Assembly (NCBI GenBank): GCA_030549495.1
Contig: JAUIRK010000509.1
Location: 990,501 to 1,054,500, forward strand
Length of the DNA: 64,000 nt
Direction: 5' to 3'
DNA from: Nectonema munidae
Lineage: Eukaryota; Nematomorpha; Nectonematoida; Nectonematidae
The notes beneath the pieces are model-generated. The model had not been told where the DNA came from. It did no database searches and saw only the letters and a program-made list of their open reading frames with translations. The translations under genes were made by a program, and so were the position numbers. This document shows positions 13,011-25,000 of the stretch, in pieces. Positions within the stretch are counted from its first letter, which is position 1. Each line of letters starts with the position of its first letter.

Positions 13011-14049
13011 ATTATAAATTTATATAATATATTAATAATGAAATAGTAAATAACACGGAAAAATTGAATCAATGTGTATTATTAAACACTAATATTTTGG
13101 AACACCTCTGTCTTGTTTTTTCAAGAAATGAGAAGGCATCCAAAAGATTTCTTGGCTTGTTTTTAATCTGAAGAAGAGTGAGAAAGTCATTGCTTTGTGG
13201 CTATCAGTGATGGTCTTTTTCATTTTGAAAATACTCTCGAAAAGGACGTTGCCGCAGTTCTGAATGTGAGGCCCCTCACCTCTCTTTTCAACTTTCGCAT
13301 AGTCATCATTTGTCAATACAATCAATGCATTTGAAAATGAAAAAGCATGTGTACAGAACTTCTATTGTAATGTGTCTAATTACACCCTCAAATTTCAGAG
13401 AGTGTACTCAACAAATAATAACGAACCTACAGAGGTCAATGGCCCGGTAAAAATTTGCCTATCCGATTATCCCCTAAGAAGTTGGTGTCAATTATTTTAT
13501 AAGCATTTTGCCTAAAAATAGAAATTGTCCACATTTTAGTTGATTGATTTTGCGTTTATGGGAAAACTATACAATAATTCAATTATTGATAAATATTGAT
13601 TAAACAATTTTCCCAATATCCCATGTGATTTTAAATATAACATGTATGAGCTGGATGCAGCAAATAGAGATTGATCTAAAAGATAAAATGATATATTGCT
13701 AATATAAATAATTCATACTAATGTCACAAAACTACTTTCAATATAATTGCATGTAGTATATCATTTTGTATGGCGAATTACGGCCTATTTTTCTCAAATA
13801 ACGCCCAAATGATACAAGATATATATTTCCAGGCTGCAAAATGCGTGTAGCGAAACATTCAAGTACCACAAGAGTCAAGACCTCCTTCAGGGTTTCGTAA
13901 GAAATAAGACATTCGTATCTAAGGTCTGTTCCTCACAATTTGCGATGCATCTCATAAAATGTTATTAACTCAGAGCACTTACTAAAAAGCATTTGAACGA
14001 TGTTAAATGATCGATTGATTTGTGGTATTTTTTCACTTCATCAAGCGTG
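13011..14049. other. Segment between the two copies of direct repeat C
   Basis: A minus-strand open stretch (13089-13325, 78 codons) includes GNVLFESIFKMK and FSLFFRLKTSQEIFW. It vaguely recalls hAT/ZBED-type transposase text but is too short to assign. The rest is AT-rich. The flanking repeats could bound a nonautonomous element or mark a local duplication. Confidence 0.3.
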
Positions 14050-14122
14050 CATTGTGTTTGCCAGCGCTAGACATCACGTGTAAAACCTTAGCCAATTAGA
14101 AACGCTGCAAACTTTGTTTGGT
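14050..14122 (+). repeat. Direct repeat C, copy 2 (73 bp)
   Basis: Partner of 12938-13010. The sequence diverges immediately on both sides, so the repeat is sharply bounded. Confidence 0.75.
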
Positions 14123-14158
14123 GTAAATCACTTGCTCACGCTACTTTTTCATCATAAA

Positions 14159-14374
14159 TTAAACTGCCAAACACCACCAGCATTCCTGGAAATCCTTCTG
14201 AGCGTTTTTGCACTCAACGCTCGCGCTTCCTTCATAAAAACCGGCGCCACATTCTGGTATATAGGTGGTAGCTGCTATGCTAGTGTAAGTTTTTATGATT
14301 TCAAATAATAAATACGAAACAATTGTTGAACATAATATATTCACGAAAAGTACTATTTTAATTTGACTTGACAT
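14159..14374 (-). CDS. Possible small secreted Cys-rich peptide
   Basis: A 71-codon minus-strand frame with an N-terminal hydrophobic segment (residues 7-26, including IVLFVNILCSTIVSYLLFEI) that could act as a signal peptide or membrane anchor. The C-terminal half has four further Cys (PECGAG, VECKNA and CWWC near the end). The C-terminal part is more GC-rich than its surroundings, which slightly favours coding. I do not recognise the protein. It may equally be chance or the last exon of a spliced gene, since a splice-acceptor-like 'acactag' precedes the GC-rich part. Confidence 0.2.
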   Translation of the reverse strand: MSSQIKIVLFVNILCSTIVSYLLFEIIKTYTSIAATTYIPECGAGFYEGSASVECKNAQKDFQECWWCLAV

Positions 14375-15143
14375 TTTAAAAATAATAATGTATTTTTGGG
14401 CAAATAAATAATACTTAAAACTTTATTGACCAAAAAAGGGTCTGAATAAAAACATGTGCTATTTCTGCTATCTTTATGACTTTTAAGTCACCATCATATC
14501 TTTTGTTCTGGAATTCAAGAAATCTTTTAAATATGAATTCCTTTAAATATCCTCTCAACTTCAAATTGTGCCTTATTATTTTGTATTATGGCTGGCTGAA
14601 ATATTCTTCATCTAGAATATCTAGATGGTTGTTTTTGCTTGATCCATTATGATCAAATAAAATGTTATTTTCATTTTGAATTTTCGACTACTGGAGTAAA
14701 ATTCTTACCCGTGGTATGTATTTACTGCATCGTGATTCGATTCCCAAAATGGATTCGCGTCCGAAATTTACATAATTAATCCCAGATATTTATTGAGTGA
14801 ATATATACTATTTTTAGTTCTATTTTGTATTTTTGCAATTCTATTTTGTCTTTTAGGAATTCTATCTGAATTGATGATTTTGTTGTGCTTTATTGTTTTA
14901 ACATGTATCCATTTTTATTAAAACTTTTTTTTAAATATTTTTCTTTTTTTTTAAATTTTTTAAAATTATTTTTATTAAAACTTTTTTCTAAATTTTTACA
15001 CTTTTTTTATATTATTTTTTCAATATTTTCTTTAATTACAAAATTTCTTTACTTTCATTTAATAATATCTTAACTTTTAATATTTTTTCAAAAACACATG
15101 TGACATTGCAAAAAAAAGAGAAAATGGAACTAAAATGGGCTAA

Positions 15144-15241
15144 ATATAATCGATATTTTGGTTAAATGAAATAAGTACATTCATTACTTCTCGCTACCCT
15201 TATTTACGGTCACACTAAATTCAGGGACTATTTGTAGAGTA
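15144..15241 (+). repeat. Dispersed direct repeat A, copy 2
   Basis: Partner of 6944-7041, about 8.2 kb away. It lies some 670 bases upstream of the ANKIB1 start codon. Confidence 0.65.
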
Positions 15242-15365
15242 TAAAAACACATTCACAAAGGTTCAACTTTTATAGATGTATGAGCTCGTTCAGGACTTTT
15301 CAGATTGGCAAAACATATGTTAACATTAATATATCAATGTTAAAAATATAAACATATATTTAGAA

Positions 15366-15440
15366 CAGTGATTCCCAACCTTATATAAACTGCGATTCCT
15401 TTCTTTTAACTTTGGAAAATTTGCGACACCCATATAAAAA
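15366..15440 (+). mobile_element. hAT-like terminal sequence
   Basis: CAGTGATTCCCAACCTTAT, followed by 'ctgcgattcc' and later 'tttgcgacaccc', is the typical layout of one end of a nonautonomous hAT element. The opposite end was not found. Most of 15440-15750 is plain AT-rich DNA. Confidence 0.4.
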
Positions 15441-15908
15441 AATACAATATTTCATCAATTTTTTGGTTTAAATACAAAATTTTATTATATTAAAATCTTG
15501 GCATAAGTGTAACTTAACCAAATAACTATAAAAAAAGCATTGCATACAAAAAGCATTATATTAATAAAAATATAAGAGAAAATTTGGAAATATAATAAAA
15601 GAAAGATAAACCATAAAAATGATTGATTTCAAAAAATCGATTACATCTAGTTTCTTAGATTTTAGTTTTAGAACCATGAGAAATTTTTCTAATTTTATTA
15701 TAAAATATAATGATTACCAACAATCGAAACATTTTATATAAAAAAAATAGTGAGTGAATCAGTGTAAAGTGTGCGTAATGTAATGTGCAGTCCGATCAGG
15801 GAAACGCGATTTTGCCTTCTCCGAAACCGCGGTAAATTGTGACGCTGCCATTTCAGGTAACGGATGAAGCGTTGTGAAGTCCTCCTCTCTTGCCCTTCTC
15901 TCTGAGCG

Positions 15909-16096
15909 ATGGGGAGCGCTTTCACCAAATTCAAGAAGGCCATGCTGAAGGGTGATGAGCAGACGTTGATCGCGCTGTACCGAGCGAATCCGGAACTGCG
16001 CAAGTCTCTAAACCCGAACATTCCCTACAACTACTCCCAAGACCACAACACGCCTCTTCACTACTCTTGCAAATTCGCCATGCCCTTCTTTATCAA
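15909..16096 (+). CDS. ANKIB1: ANKIB1 exon 1
   Basis: The start ATG has a good context (G at -3 and +4) and gives MGSAFTKFKKAMLKGDE, matching the human start MGNTTTKFRKALINGDE. It encodes residues 1-62 plus two bases, ending inside the first ankyrin repeat (NTPLHYSCKFAMPFF). The donor is AA|GTTCTT, weak but required for the K-R-F-L-E join. Reading on past it gives Phe/Leu-rich intron text. Confidence 0.88.
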
Positions 16097-19000
16097 GTTC
16101 TTCCTTTCCTACTTCTTCCCTTCGTTTGTGCATCGTGGGGCGTCCCTCCTGCCTGCAAATATCATATAATTGAATAAACTTCACCTCAGAGCTTGAAACA
16201 ATGAGATACTAAGAGTTGAAATGTTTGAAACCAAAAAATCATAATTAAAATATGAAGTATTCAAGTGAATTTAACTAATGAGTTTGTTAATTATTCCATT
16301 TTACCTTTTGATCTCTTTAGAGGAAATTTGTGGCTCTATCTTTTTTGTACTTTCAATTTTTTTTTCTGCCTCTATTTGTTGCGATGAATAATGTAAACGC
16401 CTTGTTTAATCAGGAATCTACAGTATAAATACGGCAACTTTCTACTTATTATTTCAAAAATTGCCCAACATTTACACACAATCTCATTCTATTTTGTAAT
16501 TATTGTATACGAATTAACTATTTTTATTCTTTAGTTACTTCATATTTTTCCCACATATGCTCTAACTAATCTGTGAAATCAGTGTGCGGATTATTTTGAA
16601 AGTTTATTGTTTATCTTCAGGCGATTCATAACTAGTTAATTTCTTTTAAATAACAAACTTTGAAACATAAATGAAGACATGCTGGTGTCAAAGTTTTTCT
16701 CAAAGAGTTGCAATTTCTCACTTTCCTTCAATTCCCATTCTGACTGCATCTCTACCTACAACAGAATTATGAAGAGAAAGATAGCTGTAAGCAAAATTTC
16801 ATCAAATAGTGATTCCTTCAACCAAAAAATATATATGTACGATTGTACAGGTCAATAAGTCTAACTTTAATTTAAGCCACGCAATTAGAAGGAAAAAGAA
16901 GATGCGGGGGAAAAGTTATGTCCTTTGTTTGTATTCTGTATCGGTTGTGTACTTTAAATTTAAATTTGATTTTTTTTATTCCGTACTTTTCTAAAACAGA
17001 CGATTTTTGGAAGAAAGCGAAGGAAATCCAAATAAGAGAAATTCACATGACCAAACATCACTTCACTTTTTGTGTCAAGTTTCTTTGGGTTTGGCAACAC
17101 AAAAATACCAGTCGCTTTCAGAAAAGACGTTAGATTCCTTGCAAATTCTGTTAAACTGGAAGTTGACCTCGAGCTCAGGCTATACAGAAAGAATAGAAGT
17201 GAATGCTTGTGACGTCAGTGGTAGAACGCCTTTGCACTTTGCAGTGCAAAACTCGTCTCTGGAGTTTATCAAGCTTTTGCTCAAAGCTGGAGCAGATTTG
17301 AGTGTCAAAGACAACCAAGGCAACACACCCATTTCTCTCGCTATCTCTTCCAACAAGAAAGAAAACATTTGCTTCCTGGAATGTCACATCCTTTTACACG
17401 TAATGTTTTTTCCTTCCACCCCGCATAAAACTTAACTTCTATTAATGGCATAGCATTTTTTTACTATATAATACAATAGAGCTATGCTAAATGAAAGATA
17501 GACAGACACTCTTGAGATCTTCTCTAGAGAACAAGAATTGAATTGAATTGTTAAATTAGAAAGATGTTTATATTTATATTTCCTGTTAATCCCATTTAAG
17601 ACCACATAATTAAAAAATACTAGTTTTGCACATATTTTTTTAATTTTATTGAATCTTTACAATAATTTTAACTTACAAAATAGTTTTTTAAAGAAAAAAA
17701 AATTTTTTTCTTCAAAAAATAATAAGCACTACAAATGTAGTGAATGGACCGAGGTCTATAAAAAAACAAAATAAGTAAATCTAAATTTATTCATAAAAAA
17801 ATTAAGCTTCATGAAATTTTTGAAAGCAAGTTTTAATATGAAGTTGTTTGTTGCATTTTTTGCAAGCAATTCTACAATTTTTTTTGCATAAAATACAAAT
17901 TCTGACAGGAGAAGACTGAGGTATGTGACCATAACCATCGAATCTTACTTCCTCGTGTATTTCACTTGAAGGACCCGATCGTATCCTTTTTCTAACGTGA
18001 TTTCTTTTCAGCAAAATTTGAACAATCGTCCTTCGAAAATCTTTTTGAGGTTGATATTGTTCATTTACAATATTGTTTAGTCTCCAACAAAAAACAAATC
18101 CAATATTCAATGCATTTATCATCAGATTCCAGTACCATTTCTTTCCTTTGATTGAAGGTCTCCAGTCAGCAAGGCTTCTATCTAAAATATCCACACCACC
18201 CATGCAACAATTATACGACTTGATTAAATTTGGTCTTTTCACACTTGTTTTACCTTTTGATTTAGATTTCCTATTTACAAAGTTTACAGGATAGGCGCCC
18301 TCGAAATTGCTGCAGACAGTTACGACAGAATTATCTTTCCACACAACGGCTTCCAGTTCAGCATTATTGTAAACCTCAAAATAACCTCTAGGCTCTTTTT
18401 TTAATTTGTTGAAATCTATCAGAGAACATTCTTTCAGCCTATTTTTTCTCATAGTTGCAGTTGCTCTAAACTCTCTTTTTTCAAATCTTTCAACACTTTA
18501 AAAGAAGAGAAAAAATTGTCAAAGTATAATTTATGATTTAGAGGATTTTCAATTACTTTGATACAGTCCTCAATTACTTTAGTTCCTAAAGGAGTTTTTT
18601 CGTTTTGCCTTGATAAATAGAAACATAAAAAGGAATTCCTGATTTACCAGACAAAACCCATAATTTATAACCGAATCGAATCGGTTTCCCTTTTATAAAT
18701 TGTTTACAACTGTGTCTGCCAAAGTAGGGAAGCATCGACTCGTCTATTGAGAGACTTTCTTCAAAAACACCAAAACTAATCAATTTTTTATTTAGCAACT
18801 CATATAGTTTCTCTACCTTCGCCATTTTTGCTCCAGAAAGGGATGAATTGTTTGCAACATGCAAAAAGGATTTTATTTCTAAAAATCTACGACGGCTCAT
18901 CACTTCAGTCACAGCTTCACAAACTAGATCTGTGGATTTCGACCAAAAATCTTTCTCACAACTTCTTATATTGTATCCTGATAGAAAAATTATTGCTAAA

Positions 19001-22000
19001 AAGTTATAGAGTTCTTGAAAATTTAATGTAAAGTTCAAATTGTTTTTATCAGCATGAGCATACAACAATGTTTGATCTAAAATTAGTTCAAAAATATCTT
19101 TAAAAAAATAATGAAAAATTTCCCATTCATTATGGAGATTTAAGTTTGAGCATTGTTCAGTAACTTTTCTATAAAAATGATCATTTTCTATAGAGGTAGA
19201 TTCAAATATACTTCCTTTTTTCCACGCATTATTCCTCGAACCAAGATTTATTTCTTCGTTATCTAATTCGTTATCATAAAAAATTTCAACTTCACCGCAA
19301 GTTTCATCAGTTATTCTTTGATTTTCAAAATTGTCTTCATCAACATCTTCGTCTTCACTAATAATTTGGTCATCATTCGGAGGTCCAGTAAGGATAATAT
19401 CAACATTATTGAAATTAGAAGATTCTATTTGATCAATAGCGTCGTGAAGAAATAAAAATTTATGTAATCTTTTATCCATTTTCTAATTCTAAAAAATAAA
19501 TATATTTTATCGTGTAAGTACCATCCACTACATTTGTAGTGGTAAAATATAAACATAAAAATACCTGTAAATATTATTTATAATGGACTTCAAAACTGAT
19601 AGATAAAATGCTTTTTTAGTATAGAATGTTTCTACCAGAAAAAAAAAGTTTCAAAAAAAATAAATGATCTAGAAAATTCCAGTTAAAAGTAGAGTGGATC
19701 AAAAAAAAAATGACAACTTTATATAAAAAAAATAAATGATAAAAAATAATAAATTTATTTTTTTTTATATAAAATATCTTTTTAATTTATTTTTCTCAAA
19801 GTATTTAAAAAAAATAGGAATTTTAGTGGTTGATTATTTTGTAGTTTTTTTGTGAAATCTTACCACTACAAATGTAGTGGTTGGTACAATATGGGTTAAA
19901 AATGTTCATTTTACAAAAGTGTTTTTGCAGGTGTAAATCGTGTATGTCACTCAAACACAACACTCGCATGAACTCATTCCCATGATATCACTGAAGAGAT
20001 AGAATTTATGCGTATAAGGATGTCCTCTGCATGTCGTATAGGCAAGGCGTTTGGCCCAAAGCATGCACAACGAGACCCATTGCAAAAAGAATTGTCAGAG
20101 CAAAGCAATTTCCTTTCTACGCAATTTGAAGATTTCAAAAAAGGAATTTTAACAATTCTGAGCTTATTTGAAAGTTGCTATGATTGTGCAACGCTCGACT
20201 TGAAATATCCCCCCTTGCATCTAAAAACTATTGGCCATATGTAAAAGCCAGCAGTACCTAACGCGCGATTTTATGTAGATTGCTTGAATTGACACTTTTT
20301 ACTCCCTACACTTTAATATGATAATTATTTGACTAGCAAAGCGAACCTCTTTTCCACCGAATACATTAACTTTTATTTGGAGGTTAAACTTTTCTAAAGA
20401 GTATATTATATTAAAGTATAGATTATTTAGTTTGTGGAATTTTAATGGCAACACTCTTCACCAATCTAAATAGGTCATTTAAAAGTCGTTGAATCTTGTT
20501 CTGCCGATTTGTATGCGGGTTACAAATGTGTAAAGAGGAGGGGAGCTTTGTTAGAGAGAAATGCTTTTTTTCTCCTTTACTCGTTACAAACAACTTTCAC
20601 CATAATGGAGTGAAAGGCACTGACACCAATTCATTGACGCTCTTTTTAGAATGTGCAATTCGACGTGATAAATGAGAGTTTGAAAGCGCTGGACTTGAAA
20701 GAAAATTACTGTGGTGTGAGAATTCCAGAAATAAGAGAGTACAAAGATGAACTCATCACGAATGTATCCAACGTACTTGATCTTCCTTCCTGCCATGCCG
20801 AAGCTCTCCTTCAGCACAACAGTATGCTATTCGTCTTATATGCGCTTGCTTATGTCCGAAGCTTTTCAATAATTTTAAGTTGTGAATGAGAAGAACCTAG
20901 CATTTTAACTCGAGTTTTCCTTCAAACAAATGAAGGAATCCGATCTTGGAGAAGTTATTCACACATCATAATTTAATTTACGCGCACTCATAATCTGATA
21001 TAATATTTTGCATAATCCGTATAAATTACTTTTTAAGTTAATTATAAACTTTCAGAAATTTTGCAATTTAATATAGATAAAATAAATGAAAGATGGCGTT
21101 GAGTTTAAACTCTTTCAAATAATGTCCTCAATTGCAATTCTATCAGGACTTTGTCTTGGTCTTCACCTTGGTTACGCGACTTCATTTAAACATTCTTCCG
21201 TTTCGCAATATCACTTATTTAACCCTTTGTGGGAGAGAATTGTAAGACTAATTGTCTGCTTTCCCTTTCAATGGAGTTTTATATATTTTTCAGGTAATGG
21301 TCCACGTGTGTCACATGGTTCTCAAAGGGTTAAAAGACCTGTCTAAATAGTGGTATAGTGCAAAGGTGCATAATCAGAAATATTTATCTCCACCTGTTCA
21401 AGCTTGCAAAACTTTCTGAAAGTTATCATTACATACAAAATTATGTTTCTAGGAAGTAGAATCTCTATTTTTCAAACTAAAATTTGCACAAGCAAAAATG
21501 GGCATTTTTAAAACAACTATGCATATGTCAGCAAAAGTACTTTCAAAAATGGCATAAATTTAATGTGTAATTTTATTACGTTTTAACGCCATCTAGCATT
21601 TTATAAACACGAATTATCATTGGACGCTAGTCTTGGGATTTATGCTTACCATACTCAGGGCGCAATGTTTTTACATTCTGAAATGCAGGTAAATATCGGC
21701 AAAATGGAAAACGAATTAGAATTTCAAGGTCGAGTTTTTAGATACATCCTAGCGACTAAGAAACAGTATGCATATCTGGAAAAATAACTACGTCTTTAGA
21801 GAAGTAGTTTTTAGAATGTAAAGAAATAGTTGCTATGACGTATCGAAAATCTCGTCCTTAGAGAAGTTCTGGCTAATTTCTGATTTTGCCATTATTTCGA
21901 TTCGATTTTTGCTCCGTTGGTTGCAACTGAAACGCTCTTGGAAGTGTATCTGATTTTTTCCTTTTTAACCACGGTGTTCAAATATTTTTAAAACTTATAC

Positions 22001-25000
22001 TGCATTGACAAAATAACTTTTTATATATTCACCATTTGTGTGTTCAAGTTTGATTTTTACTTGTGTGATAATTTTAAATTGTAGTTTGAAATCACTTCCT
22101 TGTCAACTGAAACACTACTTTAAATATTTAAATTAAATAAATATTTTATGAAATTCAGCTAAAAAACATCAAGAGGGAATTTTTTTTTGGGTATTTGAAG
22201 TTCAGCTGTTTATTCAGTGATAATGATGATTGCTGAATTTTTAAAATTCTTGAGGTTGAAAATTTTTTCTTTTTTTTTGAAAAAAATATGCAATTTACTC
22301 TTCCAAATCTCTAGACTTCCTACTCACCTCACAATGAAGGTATAGGGTCTGTGACGCTTTTCTATACTCATTTTGAAAGTCAAAACAAATTTTTTGTCGA
22401 CAAAAAATACTTTCAAATTGAAAAATTAATTGTAACAGAGTTACAAAATCTGTTTTATAGAGCTTAATTAATGTTATATCTGAAAACTGATTAGTGAAAG
22501 GGAAAAACTCAAATTTCCCAATAAATTATTGATACATTGGATTTCAATTTTTTACGCAATACCTTTTTTGCATTGTTTTTGGAAAATATAAAATTCAATA
22601 TTTTTTCAAAAATTTTTCTGAGATTTTGAGGAAATATTACTAAATTTTCTAAAATTGGAAGCATATTAAGGAAGGCGAGATGTATCTTCGCCCCTCCCCT
22701 CCCTATTAATTCGAGCTAGGTAGAGTTTAAACACAGAAACACATATGCAGACAGAGATACACAAATGACGAAAAGTGACATAAATACAAAACGATTTATT
22801 TCCGCCTTTTTCAATGTGAAATGAAGCATTTTTTTATTATTTATTGATATATTAACCAATCCAATTTTCTAACTATGGAAAGTAATTTTTATTTGAATAT
22901 AAGAAATTCCAATTTTTTTCTTATTAAAATGAATTTTTGAAATGAATTTCCATTTGTCACTTAATAATTTATTGTGATAGCCCTGCAAACAATGTTTGAG
23001 CTACTCAATGGAAGAATGAAGTTTTTGATAAAAGTATCCAACAAATATAAGTGAAAAGCAAATAGAGTGTTGAAAGTATAAAAGACAGGATAAAGTATGG
23101 TGAAATGAAAGATAGAAAAAGACTTGATCATTGGCAGAAAATTTTTTATTCTTGAAATCATTCAAAAAAAGTTATCCTAACACCTCCACCCAATTCTCCC
23201 TTCCCTTCTCTACAATTTCGGACATGTGGGGACTTATTTAAAATATTTGGGGCTAATTGCGTGTTTTACGAAATGTCTATCAACGTAAAACCTTGATTTC
23301 GTGTACACTGATAATGATTTTGCTTATATATCTTTGCTAAACCAACAAAATAATTTTGATCGCTTTATGGAAAAAAATTAATTTCTAATTCTTGATATAA
23401 AACCAAGTAACGTGCCAACTTTTGAAATCAGGAGGGCAAAACATTTCTACCTATTCGAGATAAAAGATCAAAAGTGGAAAACTTCTCTATTGCAAAAAGA
23501 TTGAACTTTTTACGCCTACGCTCGCTTGCAAAAATTTCTGCAAAATCAATAAAAATCGGTTCTTTTGGTGATGCCAACATTATTTTGCAAGGAAAGCATC
23601 AATTCATTTGTGAACATATAAAGTACCTGTTTAAAAATTGAAGAAGGAAATGACATTACTTTCATCGTAATGCAACGCTGATTGTAGAAAATGGATGGCA
23701 AGGAAGAGTTTCAATTGTTTGGAACTGGAGAAAGGTATAGCGTTGCTATAAGTTGCATCTAAAGAGACAATTGATGTTCTGACTTGCCTAAATCCCTATT
23801 CTAAATCCTTTAATCCTTTGACGAGGAGAATTTTCAAGAGTAACTGTTTGCTTTCTTTTTCAAAAGAATTTTATAGGTATAAAGCAGACGCTTATCATTT
23901 ATTCATACACCCGGGTCTCACTGCTTTTCAAACGGTTAAAACATCGAATCTTCATTGTATCCAACTGATTGGAGAAGTGTATTGATCTAAACGTAGAGTT
24001 TGTTAATGAGACATGCTAGATTTTTGAGAAATCAAGATGGAGAGATGATATCCATTTCTTTGCTATTAACATTGGCATGCAAGCCTGAATTCGGGAGGCG
24101 CTTTAAACTTTTGAATACGCAGAAGTGAGTCTTTGAATTAGATTTGCTCATGCAGTTTAATCGACATATTTATGGTTGATGAATTGAATGTTTAAACTCT
24201 AAACTTATCAATGGACTAAAACTACTAGAATATCTATTTAACAAATACTAAACAATAGATGGAATTAAAGACCAGATAAATGAATTAGCTATCAAGTGTT
24301 TACAAATAGCATAACTATTAATATCTTTACCCTTCTACGCATAGACTTTTTATAAGTTTGGCTTTCGACATTTAGTCTGTCTATAGAGGACAGTGCAGAT
24401 TTTGCTTGCTGAATCAAATTTACAATGAAAACTACTTCGAAAGAACAAAAGTCTAAGCAGAAAGTCTTTAGAAGATTACATTACTGGCATCACGAGATGT
24501 ATTCGCAGTGTGAAGTTATCAAGATTTATTAAAGAAGTTTCGGAACGCGAGATCTGAGTGATCCACTAGGTATTTGCTTTCTTCCAAGACAAAGTCAAGC
24601 TTTGATTCATTCTTATTCGTAAAGCAGCATCAACAACTTTTCAACTAAAAAATGAAAAATTTGCATTGAAGAATATGCAATAAAGCTATCAATAATTAAA
24701 TATATAATTGATCAATAATTATGATCAATTCGTTCATTCCAATATCATTTTTTAGAAAGGATATCATAATTTGTACTAATTTCTGCATTTTTATTCTTCA
24801 AATCAAAGTTTGGGTAGATATCAGGGTGCCAATCTTTTATTCTTTTATTTTTATGTAAATAATATTTCTATTCTTTTTATAATACTCCTTTTAAAATACA
24901 TCGAGGAGCAGGACTTTTCTATTGATTGAATTTTTGTTTGTTTCTTTGCTTATCTCTACCAAAATGTGGAATGCTTTTCCTTTTACCACAAGTTCCTCTT

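Noticed and set aside
20008-20244. An additional ANKIB1 exon between exons 2 and 3
   Set aside because: Exons 2 and 3 already join in phase 0 and match the human spacing. This frame has no counterpart in ANKIB1.
22961-23161. Hydrophobic 66-residue minus-strand frame, similar to others at 4.5-5.0 kb and 59.9-60.1 kb
   Set aside because: Phe/Leu/Ile/Ser-rich peptides arise readily from AT-rich DNA. No promoter, splice site or conserved motif supports them.
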